A stretch of DNA of 64,000 bases from Saprospiraceae bacterium. GTDB taxonomy: Bacteria > Bacteroidota > Bacteroidia > Chitinophagales > Saprospiraceae. The notes under the pieces were generated by a model. It had not been told where the DNA came from, made no database searches, and worked only from the letters and a program-made list of their open reading frames with translations. The stretch is taken from positions 18,136 to 82,135 of the forward strand of contig JAGFJA010000076.1 of the NCBI GenBank assembly GCA_024103005.1, written 5' to 3'. This document shows positions 54,595-63,886 of the stretch, piece after piece (position 1 is the first letter of the stretch; each line of letters begins with the position of its first letter). Position numbers and translations under genes: made by a program.

Positions 54595-56862
54595 ATGATT
54601 ACTGTCACCGGATTGAACAGGACTTTTAAAGGTATCATACCGATGATTTTGGTGTGCTTATTCTGCGCTTTTCAGGCCCAGGGCAAGCATATCATCGGAG
54701 GCGTCATGTATTATGAGTTTGTCAGCCAGCAAGGGAATAATGTCACTTACCGTATCATTATGAAGATGTATCGGGACTGTAAACCCGAACCCAACAAGGC
54801 TAACTTTGACGGATTGACCAATGAGATCAGGGCTCTTGGTACCATCTACAAGGGAAATAGCAACCTTCCCTTGTATGAAATAGATTTTGGCGCTCCTGTC
54901 GTTAAAAAAATCGATCCGGATGCAACCAATAAGTGCCTGGTCGTACCTCAGGGTGTTTGTGTAGAAGAAGGTGTATATACTACAACTGTCACCCTGCCCA
55001 TAAGCAACCAAAGTTATTATATTGTCTATCAAAGATGTTGCCGTAACAATACTATTTCTAATATTGTAAAACCGGGCGACACCGGAGCTACCTTTATGGT
55101 TCAGATCACTCCTACTGCACAAAATCTAAGTAATTCAAGCCCTCAGTTTACCTTGTTTCCGCCTATTGCCATCTGTGCCAACTTTCCGGTAGAGTTTGAC
55201 CATTCTGCCTTTGATAAGGACGGTGACTCTCTTGTATATTCACTATGCGCACCTTTTGAAGGCGGAGGTAATGACGATATGGGCACTAATGGATGTAATG
55301 TTGTCGCCCCACAGCCGGACTGTCCGCCACCTTTTGACGAAGTTGTGTTCAGAACGCCCTATTCGGTCACAAATCCCTTAGGCGGGCCGAGCCCACTGAC
55401 CATCGATCCCGCTACCGGCCATCTCACGGGTACTCCGACGACCACAGGACAGTTTGTAGTCGGTATATGCATAAAAGAATATCGCAATGGAACGCAGCTT
55501 TCCGAGACCCGGAGAGACTTCCAGTTTAACGTCACTTCCTGCAGTAAGACGGTCGATGCCATCATCGAAGCGGCAGGGATGAAGGGAAAGGATCTGGACA
55601 TCAGATTGTGTGGTCAGGATACGTTGCATGTCGCATTTGCAGGTGATGTTACCAAGGATATCTTTGAAATAAAGTGGGATTTTGACCATAATTCCACCAA
55701 GCAGAACGGCAATACCAAAGAATTTATCCTGGATACTAAGGATCTGGGGCTTTATATCGGCAAATTATACCTCAACCCGGGGCTGCCCTGCTCTGACTCG
55801 GCGAATATCAGAATCAATAAATTTCCGGATATCCGGGCAGATTTTGACTTTGACTATGACACCTGCTACAGCAAGGTAATTAACTTCACCAACAACAGTG
55901 TGAGTGATGCCGGACCCATTATATCCAATAGCTGGAAGGCTAATGATGTCGTATTTTCCAATGCTGTGGATGCAGTATACGACGTGCTCGCTCCTGATTA
56001 TTATGACATGAAACTCATCGTCACCGACCAGAATCAATGCATGGACAGCATCATCAAAAAAGTTCCGTTCTTCCCGATACCCAAAGACGAACTGGTCGAT
56101 CCCGGTGGTGTAATAGGGTGTCAACCATTTACCTATCAGTTCAGAAAACCGAACAGCTATATCACTGATAAGTACGATATTGACTGGGACTTCGGTGATG
56201 GAGGCAGCGGCCAGGGTGTCACGCCGACATATACCTATGAAGATCCGGGCACATATTCGGTGGATGTCTCCGTAACCAATGTATTTGGATGCACGACATC
56301 GGGCTCCTTTACCAACACCATCACCGTCAAACAGTCGCCGGTGGCCGGATTTGATTATGTACCTCAGGATCCTTCCAATCTGGAACCCACACTCACAATA
56401 ACTGACCTGAGCAAGTATGCAAGTTATTGGTATTATGATTTCGGCAACGGGGAATTCACTTCAGAGCAAAACCCGGTCTACACTTATCCGGATACCGGTG
56501 TATATCGGTTGGTTCAGATAGTCACCCATCAGAATGGATGTACCGACACTCTGATAACGCGTGTCGATGTGGCTCCCAAATACACCCTCTTCCTGCCCAA
56601 TGCCATCTATCCCGGTTCGGCCGCAGGGAATGATATGTACGGACCGGTGGGTGTACCCTTTGGTGTTAAGGACTTTATCATGAGGATCTATGATCGGTGG
56701 GGCAATAATGTATTTACCACGACTGATTTCAACAGCAGATGGGATGGGAAAAATAAAAAAGGAGACGTCCTTGAAAGAGGAGTCTATTCAGTACGTATAG
56801 ACTTGACGGAACCCAGGGGGAAGAAAAGAACCATATATGGTAAGGCACTCCTTATTCAGTAG
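54595..56862 (+). CDS. PKD-domain surface protein with gliding-type T9SS B sorting domain
   Basis: 755 residues. A signal peptide (MILVCLFCAFQAQGKH) leads to an N-terminal domain starting HIIGGVMYYEFVSQQGNNVT, common at the front of long Bacteroidota surface proteins. A putative-Ig-like part follows (LTIDPATGHLTGTPTTTGQF). PKD repeats lie near 540-590 (DWDFGDGGSGQGVTPTYTYE) and 610-650 (YYDFGNGEFTSEQNPVYTYP). The C-terminus FLPNAIYPGSAAGNDMYGPV, then RIYDRWGNNVF and WDGKNKKGDV, is the type B sorting domain (gliding motility-associated C-terminal domain). Exported by T9SS, role probably adhesion. Confidence 0.85.
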   Translation: MITVTGLNRTFKGIIPMILVCLFCAFQAQGKHIIGGVMYYEFVSQQGNNVTYRIIMKMYRDCKPEPNKANFDGLTNEIRALGTIYKGNSNLPLYEIDFGAPVVKKIDPDATNKCLVVPQGVCVEEGVYTTTVTLPISNQSYYIVYQRCCRNNTISNIVKPGDTGATFMVQITPTAQNLSNSSPQFTLFPPIAICANFPVEFDHSAFDKDGDSLVYSLCAPFEGGGNDDMGTNGCNVVAPQPDCPPPFDEVVFRTPYSVTNPLGGPSPLTIDPATGHLTGTPTTTGQFVVGICIKEYRNGTQLSETRRDFQFNVTSCSKTVDAIIEAAGMKGKDLDIRLCGQDTLHVAFAGDVTKDIFEIKWDFDHNSTKQNGNTKEFILDTKDLGLYIGKLYLNPGLPCSDSANIRINKFPDIRADFDFDYDTCYSKVINFTNNSVSDAGPIISNSWKANDVVFSNAVDAVYDVLAPDYYDMKLIVTDQNQCMDSIIKKVPFFPIPKDELVDPGGVIGCQPFTYQFRKPNSYITDKYDIDWDFGDGGSGQGVTPTYTYEDPGTYSVDVSVTNVFGCTTSGSFTNTITVKQSPVAGFDYVPQDPSNLEPTLTITDLSKYASYWYYDFGNGEFTSEQNPVYTYPDTGVYRLVQIVTHQNGCTDTLITRVDVAPKYTLFLPNAIYPGSAAGNDMYGPVGVPFGVKDFIMRIYDRWGNNVFTTTDFNSRWDGKNKKGDVLERGVYSVRIDLTEPRGKKRTIYGKALLIQ

Positions 56863-57192
56863 CAGATATTACCGACAATACCAAATAATACCGAAGGATC
56901 ATGCGTTATTCATTAATTTCATTGGCCTAAACGACTGTAACTGGTATCCCCGAATCCCGTCTTGTTTCACTCCCGGGACAGAATAGACCTCTCTTCTCTT
57001 AGCTCTCGGGACAGGTTGACCTGAAATCTATGAATTATTTATACATCACCTTAGTATAAAATCCCATTTTTGCCCTAAATCCATAATTATCAGGCCTACG
57101 CTAAACTTATACTTGTTTAATAACGAAGTTTATCCTAATAATTATCCAATCACATCCGGTATCCTATGAAATATCTATGTCAGGCAGGAATA
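56863..57192. other. Spacer between the PKD gene and the toxin locus
   Basis: About 330 bases with no supported gene. It marks the border between the plus-strand PKD gene and the minus-strand toxin cassette region; its TCTCGGGACAGG and TCCCGGGACAGAAT pieces are short repeats of unknown meaning. Confidence 0.4.
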
Positions 57193-57777
57193 CTATCTAT
57201 CATCAACAGAAGTAGAATTTATGATTATGCCATTTTCAATCGGTTTTTGTGGGGTCATATCTTTTAAATACGATTCCATATTCCCTTTCACAGCAGAATA
57301 ATCCAATTTAAAAGCTGCCATGGCAAAACAAAAATTATTGATAAATGGAGTCTTGATATGCTGGCGTTTTAAATTAAATACGCTTTTAAAAATCCTTGAA
57401 TTTATGGGATCGTTATACCAAGATTCGATTTCTGTGAAATCAATATTCTTATATGTTGAGTCCGGCAATTGTAAGTCGCTGATTTCTTTGACAAAAGAAT
57501 GGACTAATTTGGCTTTGGCGCAAGGATAATAAACATCAAAACTTGTGTTACAGTTACAGGTATCAGCACCCAGATAAGCATATAGAGAATCCACTCCCCA
57601 ATAGGTTAGCTCCAACGAATCGAGGAATTGGTGTTTATTTTCATCACATGGCGATATTGTGCCGAAATACTTATTCGTATGATAATCAAAAATGTTGACA
57701 TCAGTATTTGATGGCTTGTTTACAACCGAATATATCATCCATTGCACGCCAATGAGTAAATATATCATTTTAAGCAT
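57193..57777 (-). CDS. Candidate immunity protein of the toxin locus (unknown family)
   Basis: About 195 residues from the ATG at 57777 (MLKMIYLLIGVQWMIYSVV, a signal or membrane anchor); the ATG 66 bases upstream would put the -7 box (57784-57791) inside the gene. The rest is a small Cys-containing globular domain (GADTCNCNTSFDVYYPC) followed by helices. I know no family for it. It is the last gene of the minus-strand locus and lies just after a broken copy of a Tae4 tip, which is the place of a displaced immunity gene. Function by position only. Confidence 0.5.
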   Translation of the reverse strand: MLKMIYLLIGVQWMIYSVVNKPSNTDVNIFDYHTNKYFGTISPCDENKHQFLDSLELTYWGVDSLYAYLGADTCNCNTSFDVYYPCAKAKLVHSFVKEISDLQLPDSTYKNIDFTEIESWYNDPINSRIFKSVFNLKRQHIKTPFINNFCFAMAAFKLDYSAVKGNMESYLKDMTPQKPIENGIIINSTSVDDR

Positions 57778-57969
57778 AAGTAACAAATTTAGTTTAAAAT
57801 AGGTTGGGTGTCGAACCCAACCCATTTTTACCCAAAAAATCAACTCGGACTCATATTACCCGATGATTTATCTTGCCTTAGTTTAGTTTACACTCCCTGA
57901 CCAACTGATTGAAGTCAGAAAGGGCTCTTTTCCGACACAGGATTTTCAAAGGATATTGGATATTTTGGA

Positions 57970-58146
57970 TTATAAGAAATATCCCTTTGTCAAAAAATCC
58001 GTAGTACACAAAATAGAATACCTTCCCCTCGAAACTTCCAATCTTCGCAGAATTTCATCTGCATAAGCGCAACTTGGATCAAGTATTCTCCTATTGAAGT
58101 TTCAGGGTTGGCACAGCCGAAAGTCTTGCGCATCCATCGGTTCATA
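57970..58146 (-). pseudogene. Broken Tae4-like toxin tip, copy B
   Basis: MNRWMRKTFGCANPETSIGE is followed by YL and then a frame break. In the next frame ADEILRRLEVSRGRYSI, then LCTTDFLTKGYF, continues along the same domain. It matches the middle of the C-terminal tip of the protein at 62035-63801 and shares with it a stretch of about 61 almost identical bases (58082-58142 against 62271-62331). The short open frame at 57990-58202 is part of this remnant. Confidence 0.8.
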
Positions 58147-58274
58147 CTATAAAATGCCTTGCAAATTACATCTATTTTTCTTTTTTTGCCTTTAAAATTC
58201 ATCTGAATTGTGTTCCCTAATCAAATCAGCAAGTTGTGCACAACCTTTGACCATACGAAAAATATGAACCAGCT

Positions 58275-58841
58275 TTATTTCTTGTATTTAGGAAGTACTA
58301 TTTCCAAGAAGCATTGATTGATTTCGTCCCCTTTTAAAGGAGTAGGCAATAGATTTCTTTTGTATGACGCCTTATACATTAAAAGACTGTCCTTATCTTT
58401 AAGATATTCATATTGAATAATGCTCTCTCCAGCTTTATATGATTTTCCTAAATTTCCACCTAAGCTATCTACATTTCCGGAGTAAGTAAACAATAAATCA
58501 TGGTCTAATGAATACCTATCAAAATACCGGTCATTTTCCAGCATTTTTTCATTGTTGGTGATGTGTGATTTTTTAAAAAATGTAACCGTTCTGTCTAATT
58601 CTTTAACCTTACTATTCTTAATAAAATCACATGCCATAGAGTCTAAGATATGGTTACACTCAGGATTATTACTATATCCTGACAACAAATAATATCTACT
58701 ATAATTATTTCTTTGCCACCTCCATAAAGAGTCAGATAAATTATCAATCACCGTAAAATGCTCTATCCTCATTTTGCAGGTTTTATTACATGATGGTAGT
58801 ATGATTATTGCAAATACTATTAAAAATAAGAATCGACTCAT
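58275..58841 (-). CDS. Candidate immunity lipoprotein for the second toxin
   Basis: 188 residues. The signal ends IILPSC, followed by NKTCKMR, with no acidic residue near the lipid Cys. By the Bacteroidota sorting rule it should stay on the periplasmic side, unlike the toxins. The body is charged and mixed (FTVIDNLSDSLWRWQRNNYS, RYFDRYSLDHDLLFTYSG) with no known fold. The start overlaps the toxin stop (ATGA), so the two are translated as a pair, the usual toxin-immunity arrangement. Family unknown. Confidence 0.65.
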   Translation of the reverse strand: MSRFLFLIVFAIIILPSCNKTCKMRIEHFTVIDNLSDSLWRWQRNNYSRYYLLSGYSNNPECNHILDSMACDFIKNSKVKELDRTVTFFKKSHITNNEKMLENDRYFDRYSLDHDLLFTYSGNVDSLGGNLGKSYKAGESIIQYEYLKDKDSLLMYKASYKRNLLPTPLKGDEINQCFLEIVLPKYKK

Positions 58842-60964
58842 GGCTTATAATCTCCTTTTATTTTTGTAACTACATGAAAATTTGTAATAAATGGCGTATA
58901 ATCTTTTGTATGCTGTAATCTCCACCAATTAGGAAATCCGGAATGCCATCCCTGATAAGTGATAGCATCATGGCGGTCAAGCCCAAAATGATCCACAATA
59001 TCAATAATTAGTGTAATTTCCCATTCCCCATTATTAGGATTGCTTACAAAATCTCCAAGGTGACTAATCTGAGTTTGTTCAGTATCGTTAATTAATATTT
59101 GAAGCCCATTTATCTTATTGCTAAAACCATTAAATTTTGGTCGATTTTGATTTAAAATATTAATGTCTTGTGATAGAAAGTTAATGCCATTAAAATTCCC
59201 ATTATTATTTATTAATTTACTATTAATTAAACCACCTACAGTTTTAACAAAATTTTTATATGTTGTAGATGATTTTATGGCATTAGAAACTATATCATTT
59301 GAATAAACACCACCAGATTTATCTTCAAATCTACCGATATATTTATATGCCTCAGTTTGAAGAGGATTGGTACTAGTCCATTCAAATAAAGCAGTCATAG
59401 AATTAAACATTTGATTATCAGTACAATCAGAACAGCCTTTAATACCTGTTGTATTGCCTGAATAGCCATGTTGCATATCTTCAGGGGGTGTGAAAGGGTC
59501 AACCCAAGGGTGCCTATACTCAGTTTGAACCAAAAAAGTTGCAGTAGGTGGAGAAGTTGGAACATTAGAAGACAAAATATTTATTCCATTTTGAATCTCC
59601 ATCGGATCAGGTGTATTAAACCAATCATCATATGCATCTAAAAAATCCTTAACCGGTATGTCATTATGATTACTTAGATATTCAACTGCATTTATATGGG
59701 TCTCTTTAATTTGGGGTTTGTTTTTATTTGATTCATAATGCTCCTTTAATTCAAAATATACATCGTGATTTGAGGTTAAGGATAACCACTGATAAGCAGG
59801 AGTTTCGAGGTTATTGGTTGTATTCAGAGGAAAACCAATGTCTTTAAGAAATAGAAGTTCTTCAAAAGCAGTTTCAACCAATTCTATTTCATTTATTGGG
59901 CCTGAATTGGACCAATTTAGATTAGCGTTAATAAAGATTAAAGAAGCATCTCCCAATGTATTCCAGAAATCTTCAATATTAGCCTTAATTCCCAATTGAT
60001 TCATGGTAGCCTGAGCAAGACGGTTAGCTTTTTTAAAAACTGTGGCATCAAAAACATCCTTTAATAACTGGTATGTATTAGAATTTGGTGGATTTGTCCC
60101 TGGGTTTTCTCCACCTGGAGGATTCGAATTATTTTTAAAATAAATAATGCCACCCCCGAATGTCCAGACACCACCCATCCATCCTGAAGAACCACTATTA
60201 GAACCTGTGTTCCAATTGGAAAAGTCTCCAAAAATATTTATAATCCCATTCCATATTCCATTGAAAAAATCTCCTAATTTATCCCAAAAACTTTTACCAA
60301 ATGTAGGACATTTTACCGGGTCGAACGGAAAGTTTATGCAATCATCTTGCAAATCTCGAATCACGATTCCTGTTCCTGACTGACTAGTTTGGTTGAGCTC
60401 TGATACATATCCCGTGAATTGTCCGTCCAAAAAAGAATTGAAATTAATTATCTGACCATCAGAGGTTACTTGGTAAACCACTCCGGTAAAGTTATTGATA
60501 TCGGGTGTAATGCCACTATTGATATAATACGTGCTATCCATATTAAAAACCAATAGACCATATTCGTCTACTTTGGGTCTATCTATAATAGTCAAAAATG
60601 CTTCTTTATAAGAAGAACCTATCAAGGTTATATCCAAAAGAGGAACATATATTACAGAGTCATTAGTGGAGGGCATATATCTTGAATCACCCCAAATAGG
60701 ATTGAGTGATGCATAAAAATCTGCAGTTGTATATACTAAATTAGATTGATTTTGATTTAGAGAATTGAAACTTTGTCGAAGCGAATGAATAACCTGCTCA
60801 CTTGGTTTTTTTCTAACATCAGAAAATATAGTTTGAGGCGATGTAAGAGGTGATCCTGATTCTAAATCTTTATGACACGAACTATTCAAAATTAAAAGAA
60901 TAAAAAGAAAGATTTTAACTAATTGGTTTGCTGGTTTGCTGGTTTGCTGGTTTGCTGGTTTCAT
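58838..60964 (-). CDS. Polymorphic toxin-like lipoprotein with repeat-coded N-terminus (second toxin)
   Basis: About 708 residues from the ATG at 60964, which is 25 bases after the -7 box; an ATG at 60991 falls inside that box. Codons 2-14 are encoded by an 8-bp repeat (MKPANQQTSKPANQ), then VKIFLFILLILNSSC is the lipobox with HKDLES after it, an acidic surface tag. Residues about 296-435 (NTYQLLKDVFDATVFKKANR, LLFLKDIGFPLNTTNNLETP) match the paralogue at 62035. The tip from about residue 510 is different: it starts GCSDCTDNQMF and ends FGLDRHDAITYQGWHSGFPN, then WWRLQHTKDYTPFITNFHV, a pattern I recall from DUF3289, a putative toxin domain. Target unknown. Confidence 0.7.
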   Translation of the reverse strand: MKPANQQTSKPANQLVKIFLFILLILNSSCHKDLESGSPLTSPQTIFSDVRKKPSEQVIHSLRQSFNSLNQNQSNLVYTTADFYASLNPIWGDSRYMPSTNDSVIYVPLLDITLIGSSYKEAFLTIIDRPKVDEYGLLVFNMDSTYYINSGITPDINNFTGVVYQVTSDGQIINFNSFLDGQFTGYVSELNQTSQSGTGIVIRDLQDDCINFPFDPVKCPTFGKSFWDKLGDFFNGIWNGIINIFGDFSNWNTGSNSGSSGWMGGVWTFGGGIIYFKNNSNPPGGENPGTNPPNSNTYQLLKDVFDATVFKKANRLAQATMNQLGIKANIEDFWNTLGDASLIFINANLNWSNSGPINEIELVETAFEELLFLKDIGFPLNTTNNLETPAYQWLSLTSNHDVYFELKEHYESNKNKPQIKETHINAVEYLSNHNDIPVKDFLDAYDDWFNTPDPMEIQNGINILSSNVPTSPPTATFLVQTEYRHPWVDPFTPPEDMQHGYSGNTTGIKGCSDCTDNQMFNSMTALFEWTSTNPLQTEAYKYIGRFEDKSGGVYSNDIVSNAIKSSTTYKNFVKTVGGLINSKLINNNGNFNGINFLSQDINILNQNRPKFNGFSNKINGLQILINDTEQTQISHLGDFVSNPNNGEWEITLIIDIVDHFGLDRHDAITYQGWHSGFPNWWRLQHTKDYTPFITNFHVVTKIKGDYKP
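60925..60961. repeat. Perfect 8-bp tandem repeat within the second toxin gene
   Basis: GGTTTGCT occurs four times plus five bases (AGCAAACC on the coding strand), directly after the ATG. The unit is not a multiple of three, so loss or gain of one unit breaks the frame. No other start codon lies between the array and the lipobox. Confidence 0.9.
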
Positions 60965-60988
60965 TTTAATGATATTTTGATTATTAGG

Positions 60989-60996
60989 CAAATATA
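60989..60996 (-). promoter_or_regulatory. -7 promoter box of the second toxin gene
   Basis: CAAATATA on the plus strand reads TATATTTG on the minus strand, ending 24 bases before the ATG at 60964, in line with other genes here. Confidence 0.6.
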
Positions 60997-61099
60997 AAAT
61001 AAATATTCTACTTTTCCAAACTTTTACAATTTTTTGTTCAATATTTTTTGTAATAGAACTTATTTAATTTGAAACATCGAATTCTAACGCATCAAAATC

Positions 61100-61195
61100 T
61101 TAATCCGAAAAATGAAGTGCCTCCGTATTAAAGTATTCTCCTATTGAAGTATTAGGGTTGGCACAGCCGAAAGTATTATGCATCCATCGGTTAAT
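61100..61195 (-). pseudogene. Broken Tae4-like toxin tip, copy A
   Basis: INRWMHNTFGCANPNTSIGE, then YFNTEALHFSD, runs into a stop at 61100-61102. It matches the middle of the intact tip at 62035-63801, with about 61 near-identical bases (61132-61192). It lies between the first immunity gene and the second toxin promoter and has no start codon. Confidence 0.8.
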
Positions 61196-61230
61196 CCCTT
61201 AAATGCTTAGCAAAGTACACCTATCTTTTA

Positions 61231-62031
61231 TTATTTCTTTTTATGCTTCAAATATTCTTCATAATATTTACCTGCTATACTATCTAACTCCATGCTATAG
61301 GTGTAATCAAGCGCAGGGTAATAAAAATGTGCACTTTTTATATACCAATATATACTACTTTTAGATAACAATTGTGTGGAAATTTCTTTAGTAATATGCA
61401 GGAAGTCCTGAGAGTCCCCCAGAATACTTAAGTTGTATTGTTGGGAGCCATCCTGAGGCAAACAATATAAATCGAAATCCTCTCCCAAACTATAAGAAAT
61501 CATATGCTGAATCACCAGATATTTAAACGCACGACACCAATCGTTTTCGTAATAGAGATATATTGTGTCTTTTTTTTGTTCTGAACTTTTCGCAGTATTT
61601 TCAGGGTAAATGAAGACAATAGAAGTATCTCTGGACCGAGCTTCCTCTATTGTCATACAATACTTATCAGTATATGTATCAAATTCCGGATCAAGAAAAA
61701 CAGATAGTGCCAGATTTAGAATTTGAGGCTTATCACCACAAAGCTTTTCCTTGCTTTTAAATAACACATAGAATACAGCATCATCTATTGCATACATTTT
61801 TTGACTCATAAAATCTTCACGTTGATGCTGAATATTTTCCCATTGATTAAAAACGTCTCCATATAGTCTTCTGAGTGTAAATGAAGCAATATTACTTTTA
61901 AAGACTGAAGCAAAACCCGTGTTATTTATCTCGGTTACTTTACCGGTTTCTTGACAAAATACATCCTGAACAAAACCAATATTGCATACAGCCAGGATGA
62001 TATAAAATAAATTAATTCCTCTATTTTTCAT
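61231..62031 (-). CDS. Candidate immunity protein for the Tae4-like toxin
   Basis: 266 residues with a signal peptide (LFYIILAVCNIGFVQDVFCQ), so a periplasmic or envelope protein as needed to block a cell wall amidase. The body is mixed alpha/beta (SFTLRRLYGDVFNQWENIQH, TIYLYYENDWCRAFKYLVIQ) with several Cys. It starts three bases after the toxin stop and must be co-transcribed with it. It does not look like the known Tai4 immunity proteins, which are shorter. Assignment rests on position and export. Confidence 0.6.
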   Translation of the reverse strand: MKNRGINLFYIILAVCNIGFVQDVFCQETGKVTEINNTGFASVFKSNIASFTLRRLYGDVFNQWENIQHQREDFMSQKMYAIDDAVFYVLFKSKEKLCGDKPQILNLALSVFLDPEFDTYTDKYCMTIEEARSRDTSIVFIYPENTAKSSEQKKDTIYLYYENDWCRAFKYLVIQHMISYSLGEDFDLYCLPQDGSQQYNLSILGDSQDFLHITKEISTQLLSKSSIYWYIKSAHFYYPALDYTYSMELDSIAGKYYEEYLKHKKK

Positions 62032-62034
62032 ACT

Positions 62035-63801
62035 TTAGTGCAATTTCCAGATATCAATCCATTTAAAAGAAGAAGCCTGTTGAAAATAACAACTCCTAAC
62101 ACACGTTCCGTCTTCTTTGATCAGATCACAATGTCCAGATGCATTAAATTGATCTTTACGAGCTACTGCAGAGTAAATACCATTTATGTGATTTGATTTA
62201 ACATAATTTAAAACATCTTTTTCATTTTTATCAAGATCTGCATCTGCCCAATGAATTGCCTCCGGATTGAAGTATTCTCCTATTGAAGTATTAGGGTTGG
62301 CACAGCCGAAAGTTTTGCGCATCCATCGGTTCATCGCTTCTGCATTCATGAAGTAATACAATCCATCACCACCCTGTACCGTTCCGGGATAATCTCCGGT
62401 ACTTGGAATATTGGGGATTGACACTACTCCGGTATAGTTTAAAGCTCGGGATAATTTCAATGCACATACCATACCAATATTATATTGATCTGCTATCACT
62501 TTAACCTGACCACCCACAAGATTCACAATTTCATCTCTAGTCATGTCCCTTCCATTAATTCTTGGATAAGCATCGTCAAAATAAGCCCAAGAAGGTAAAT
62601 CTTGATGTGGAAAATTATTCGCAGGATTATTCCAAAATGCTTCGTCAAATCCTAAATCTGGACCTTCCACTTCTCCCATAAACCAATTTTCAAATTGGGC
62701 TTGTGTAGTATTCGGATGTTGCATTAAGAATTCTATGGACCATCTAGCAAACTCATCATCTTGTGAAGTATTATAATTGTTTTTTATGAAAAAAAACTGG
62801 GGATTGTGTCCCACAAGCCAGATATATGCAGGAGTATTTAGACTATTTGTATTATCTAAGGAATATCCAATATCAACTAAAAATAATAGCTCTTTGTATT
62901 CATCTATAAAAATATTGATTTCATTAATATCATTAAAAGTCATTGAATTGTTCCATGTGCCTATATTTGCTAAAATAAGTTCCAAAGCGCCGGATTGAGA
63001 CAAATTATTCCAAAATTCAGTATAAGGTATATTGAGATTATAATGCTCCATAATCTTTGTGGCCATATTATTCATTTTCACTAAACTAATGTGATCTAAT
63101 GAGTATTGCATTAAATCATAGTTGGTACTTAATATTGGATCTGTGGGAGATCCTCCTCCATTGTTTCCAGGAAAACTAGACCATGATCCGTCAAAGCCAC
63201 TGTCTTCTCCTACATCCCATCTACCTACTGTTGAATTGTTGTTGCCAGCTTGCCAAATAATCTCACCGTTTGACCCATAAATAACAGTTGCACTTCCTGT
63301 AGTATTTCCTTGACATCCACCTATAATAACCCATGTTATAACTCCATTGCCATCAATTATAATCCTGGTTCCATCATCAAAATCAATAATTACATCATCT
63401 CTTAAGGCTAAAGAAGTAGCTGATGCAGAGCAAAACTCTCTATCAAAACACGATAACAGAAAAGCATAAAAATCGTGATTGATTATTTTTTGGGTAGTTA
63501 ATAGTTTTAGGGTGTAAAAAAGCTTGTTTATATATTTTACTTTCCAATTAGCATTGCAGCCCTTAAACCCCATAACCAAACTAGTTAACTCTCCATTGGA
63601 ATCCTTTACCGGAATGATAAAAGTTTTCCCAAATGATTTATCTTCGATGATACTGCAATTAAAGTCTAAAATTTCCGAAGGTTGTAAGAGTTCTTCAAAT
63701 CCGGAATTTGAAATCGAATCTTGAATTTCGCTTAAGAATTCAGAGGATGTTGAATTAAAATTATTTACGCTTTCTGTTCCCAGTTTTACCGCTGTACGCA
63801 A
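62035..63801 (-). CDS. Polymorphic toxin-like protein with C-terminal Tae4-type amidase domain (first toxin)
   Basis: At least 588 residues. Residues about 225-355 (NYDLMQYSLDHISLVKMNNM, LLFLVDIGYSLDNTNSLNTP) match the paralogue at 58838. From about 400 the tip has AYPRINGRDM, VGGQVKVI, then MVCALKLSRALNYTGV with Cys446, DGLYYFMNAEAMNRWM, and ASGHCDLI with His557, ending in WIDIWKLH. This order is that of Tae4, a cysteine peptidase that cuts the D-Glu to mDAP bond of peptidoglycan. The TTG at 63801 gives no signal peptide. Upstream in the same strand lie NSCSKESDN in frame and, in the neighbouring frame, KFLFTTILLSIFF; a one-base change in an A-run joins them into a lipoprotein signal. Confidence 0.8.
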   Translation of the reverse strand: MRTAVKLGTESVNNFNSTSSEFLSEIQDSISNSGFEELLQPSEILDFNCSIIEDKSFGKTFIIPVKDSNGELTSLVMGFKGCNANWKVKYINKLFYTLKLLTTQKIINHDFYAFLLSCFDREFCSASATSLALRDDVIIDFDDGTRIIIDGNGVITWVIIGGCQGNTTGSATVIYGSNGEIIWQAGNNNSTVGRWDVGEDSGFDGSWSSFPGNNGGGSPTDPILSTNYDLMQYSLDHISLVKMNNMATKIMEHYNLNIPYTEFWNNLSQSGALELILANIGTWNNSMTFNDINEINIFIDEYKELLFLVDIGYSLDNTNSLNTPAYIWLVGHNPQFFFIKNNYNTSQDDEFARWSIEFLMQHPNTTQAQFENWFMGEVEGPDLGFDEAFWNNPANNFPHQDLPSWAYFDDAYPRINGRDMTRDEIVNLVGGQVKVIADQYNIGMVCALKLSRALNYTGVVSIPNIPSTGDYPGTVQGGDGLYYFMNAEAMNRWMRKTFGCANPNTSIGEYFNPEAIHWADADLDKNEKDVLNYVKSNHINGIYSAVARKDQFNASGHCDLIKEDGTCVRSCYFQQASSFKWIDIWKLH

Positions 63802-63828
63802 ATTATCTGATTCTTTAGAGCAACTATT

Positions 63829-63837
63829 AAAAAAAAA
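63829..63837 (-). other. Run of nine A/T pairs splitting the lipoprotein signal of the first toxin
   Basis: Nine A on the plus strand (T on the coding strand). Upstream of it the coding strand reads ELKFLFTTILLSIFF and then a stop; downstream, in another frame, it reads NSCSKESDNLRT and continues into the protein. Eight (or eleven) bases in this run would give a complete signal peptide and lipobox. Confidence 0.75.
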
Positions 63838-63886
63838 TACTTAAAAGGATTGTTGTAAATAAAAACTTAAGCTCAAAAGATAGAAT

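Noticed and set aside
57990..58202. Open frame of 70 codons as a separate gene
   Set aside because: It is a frameshifted remnant of the Tae4 tip, with the remaining similarity continuing in another frame.
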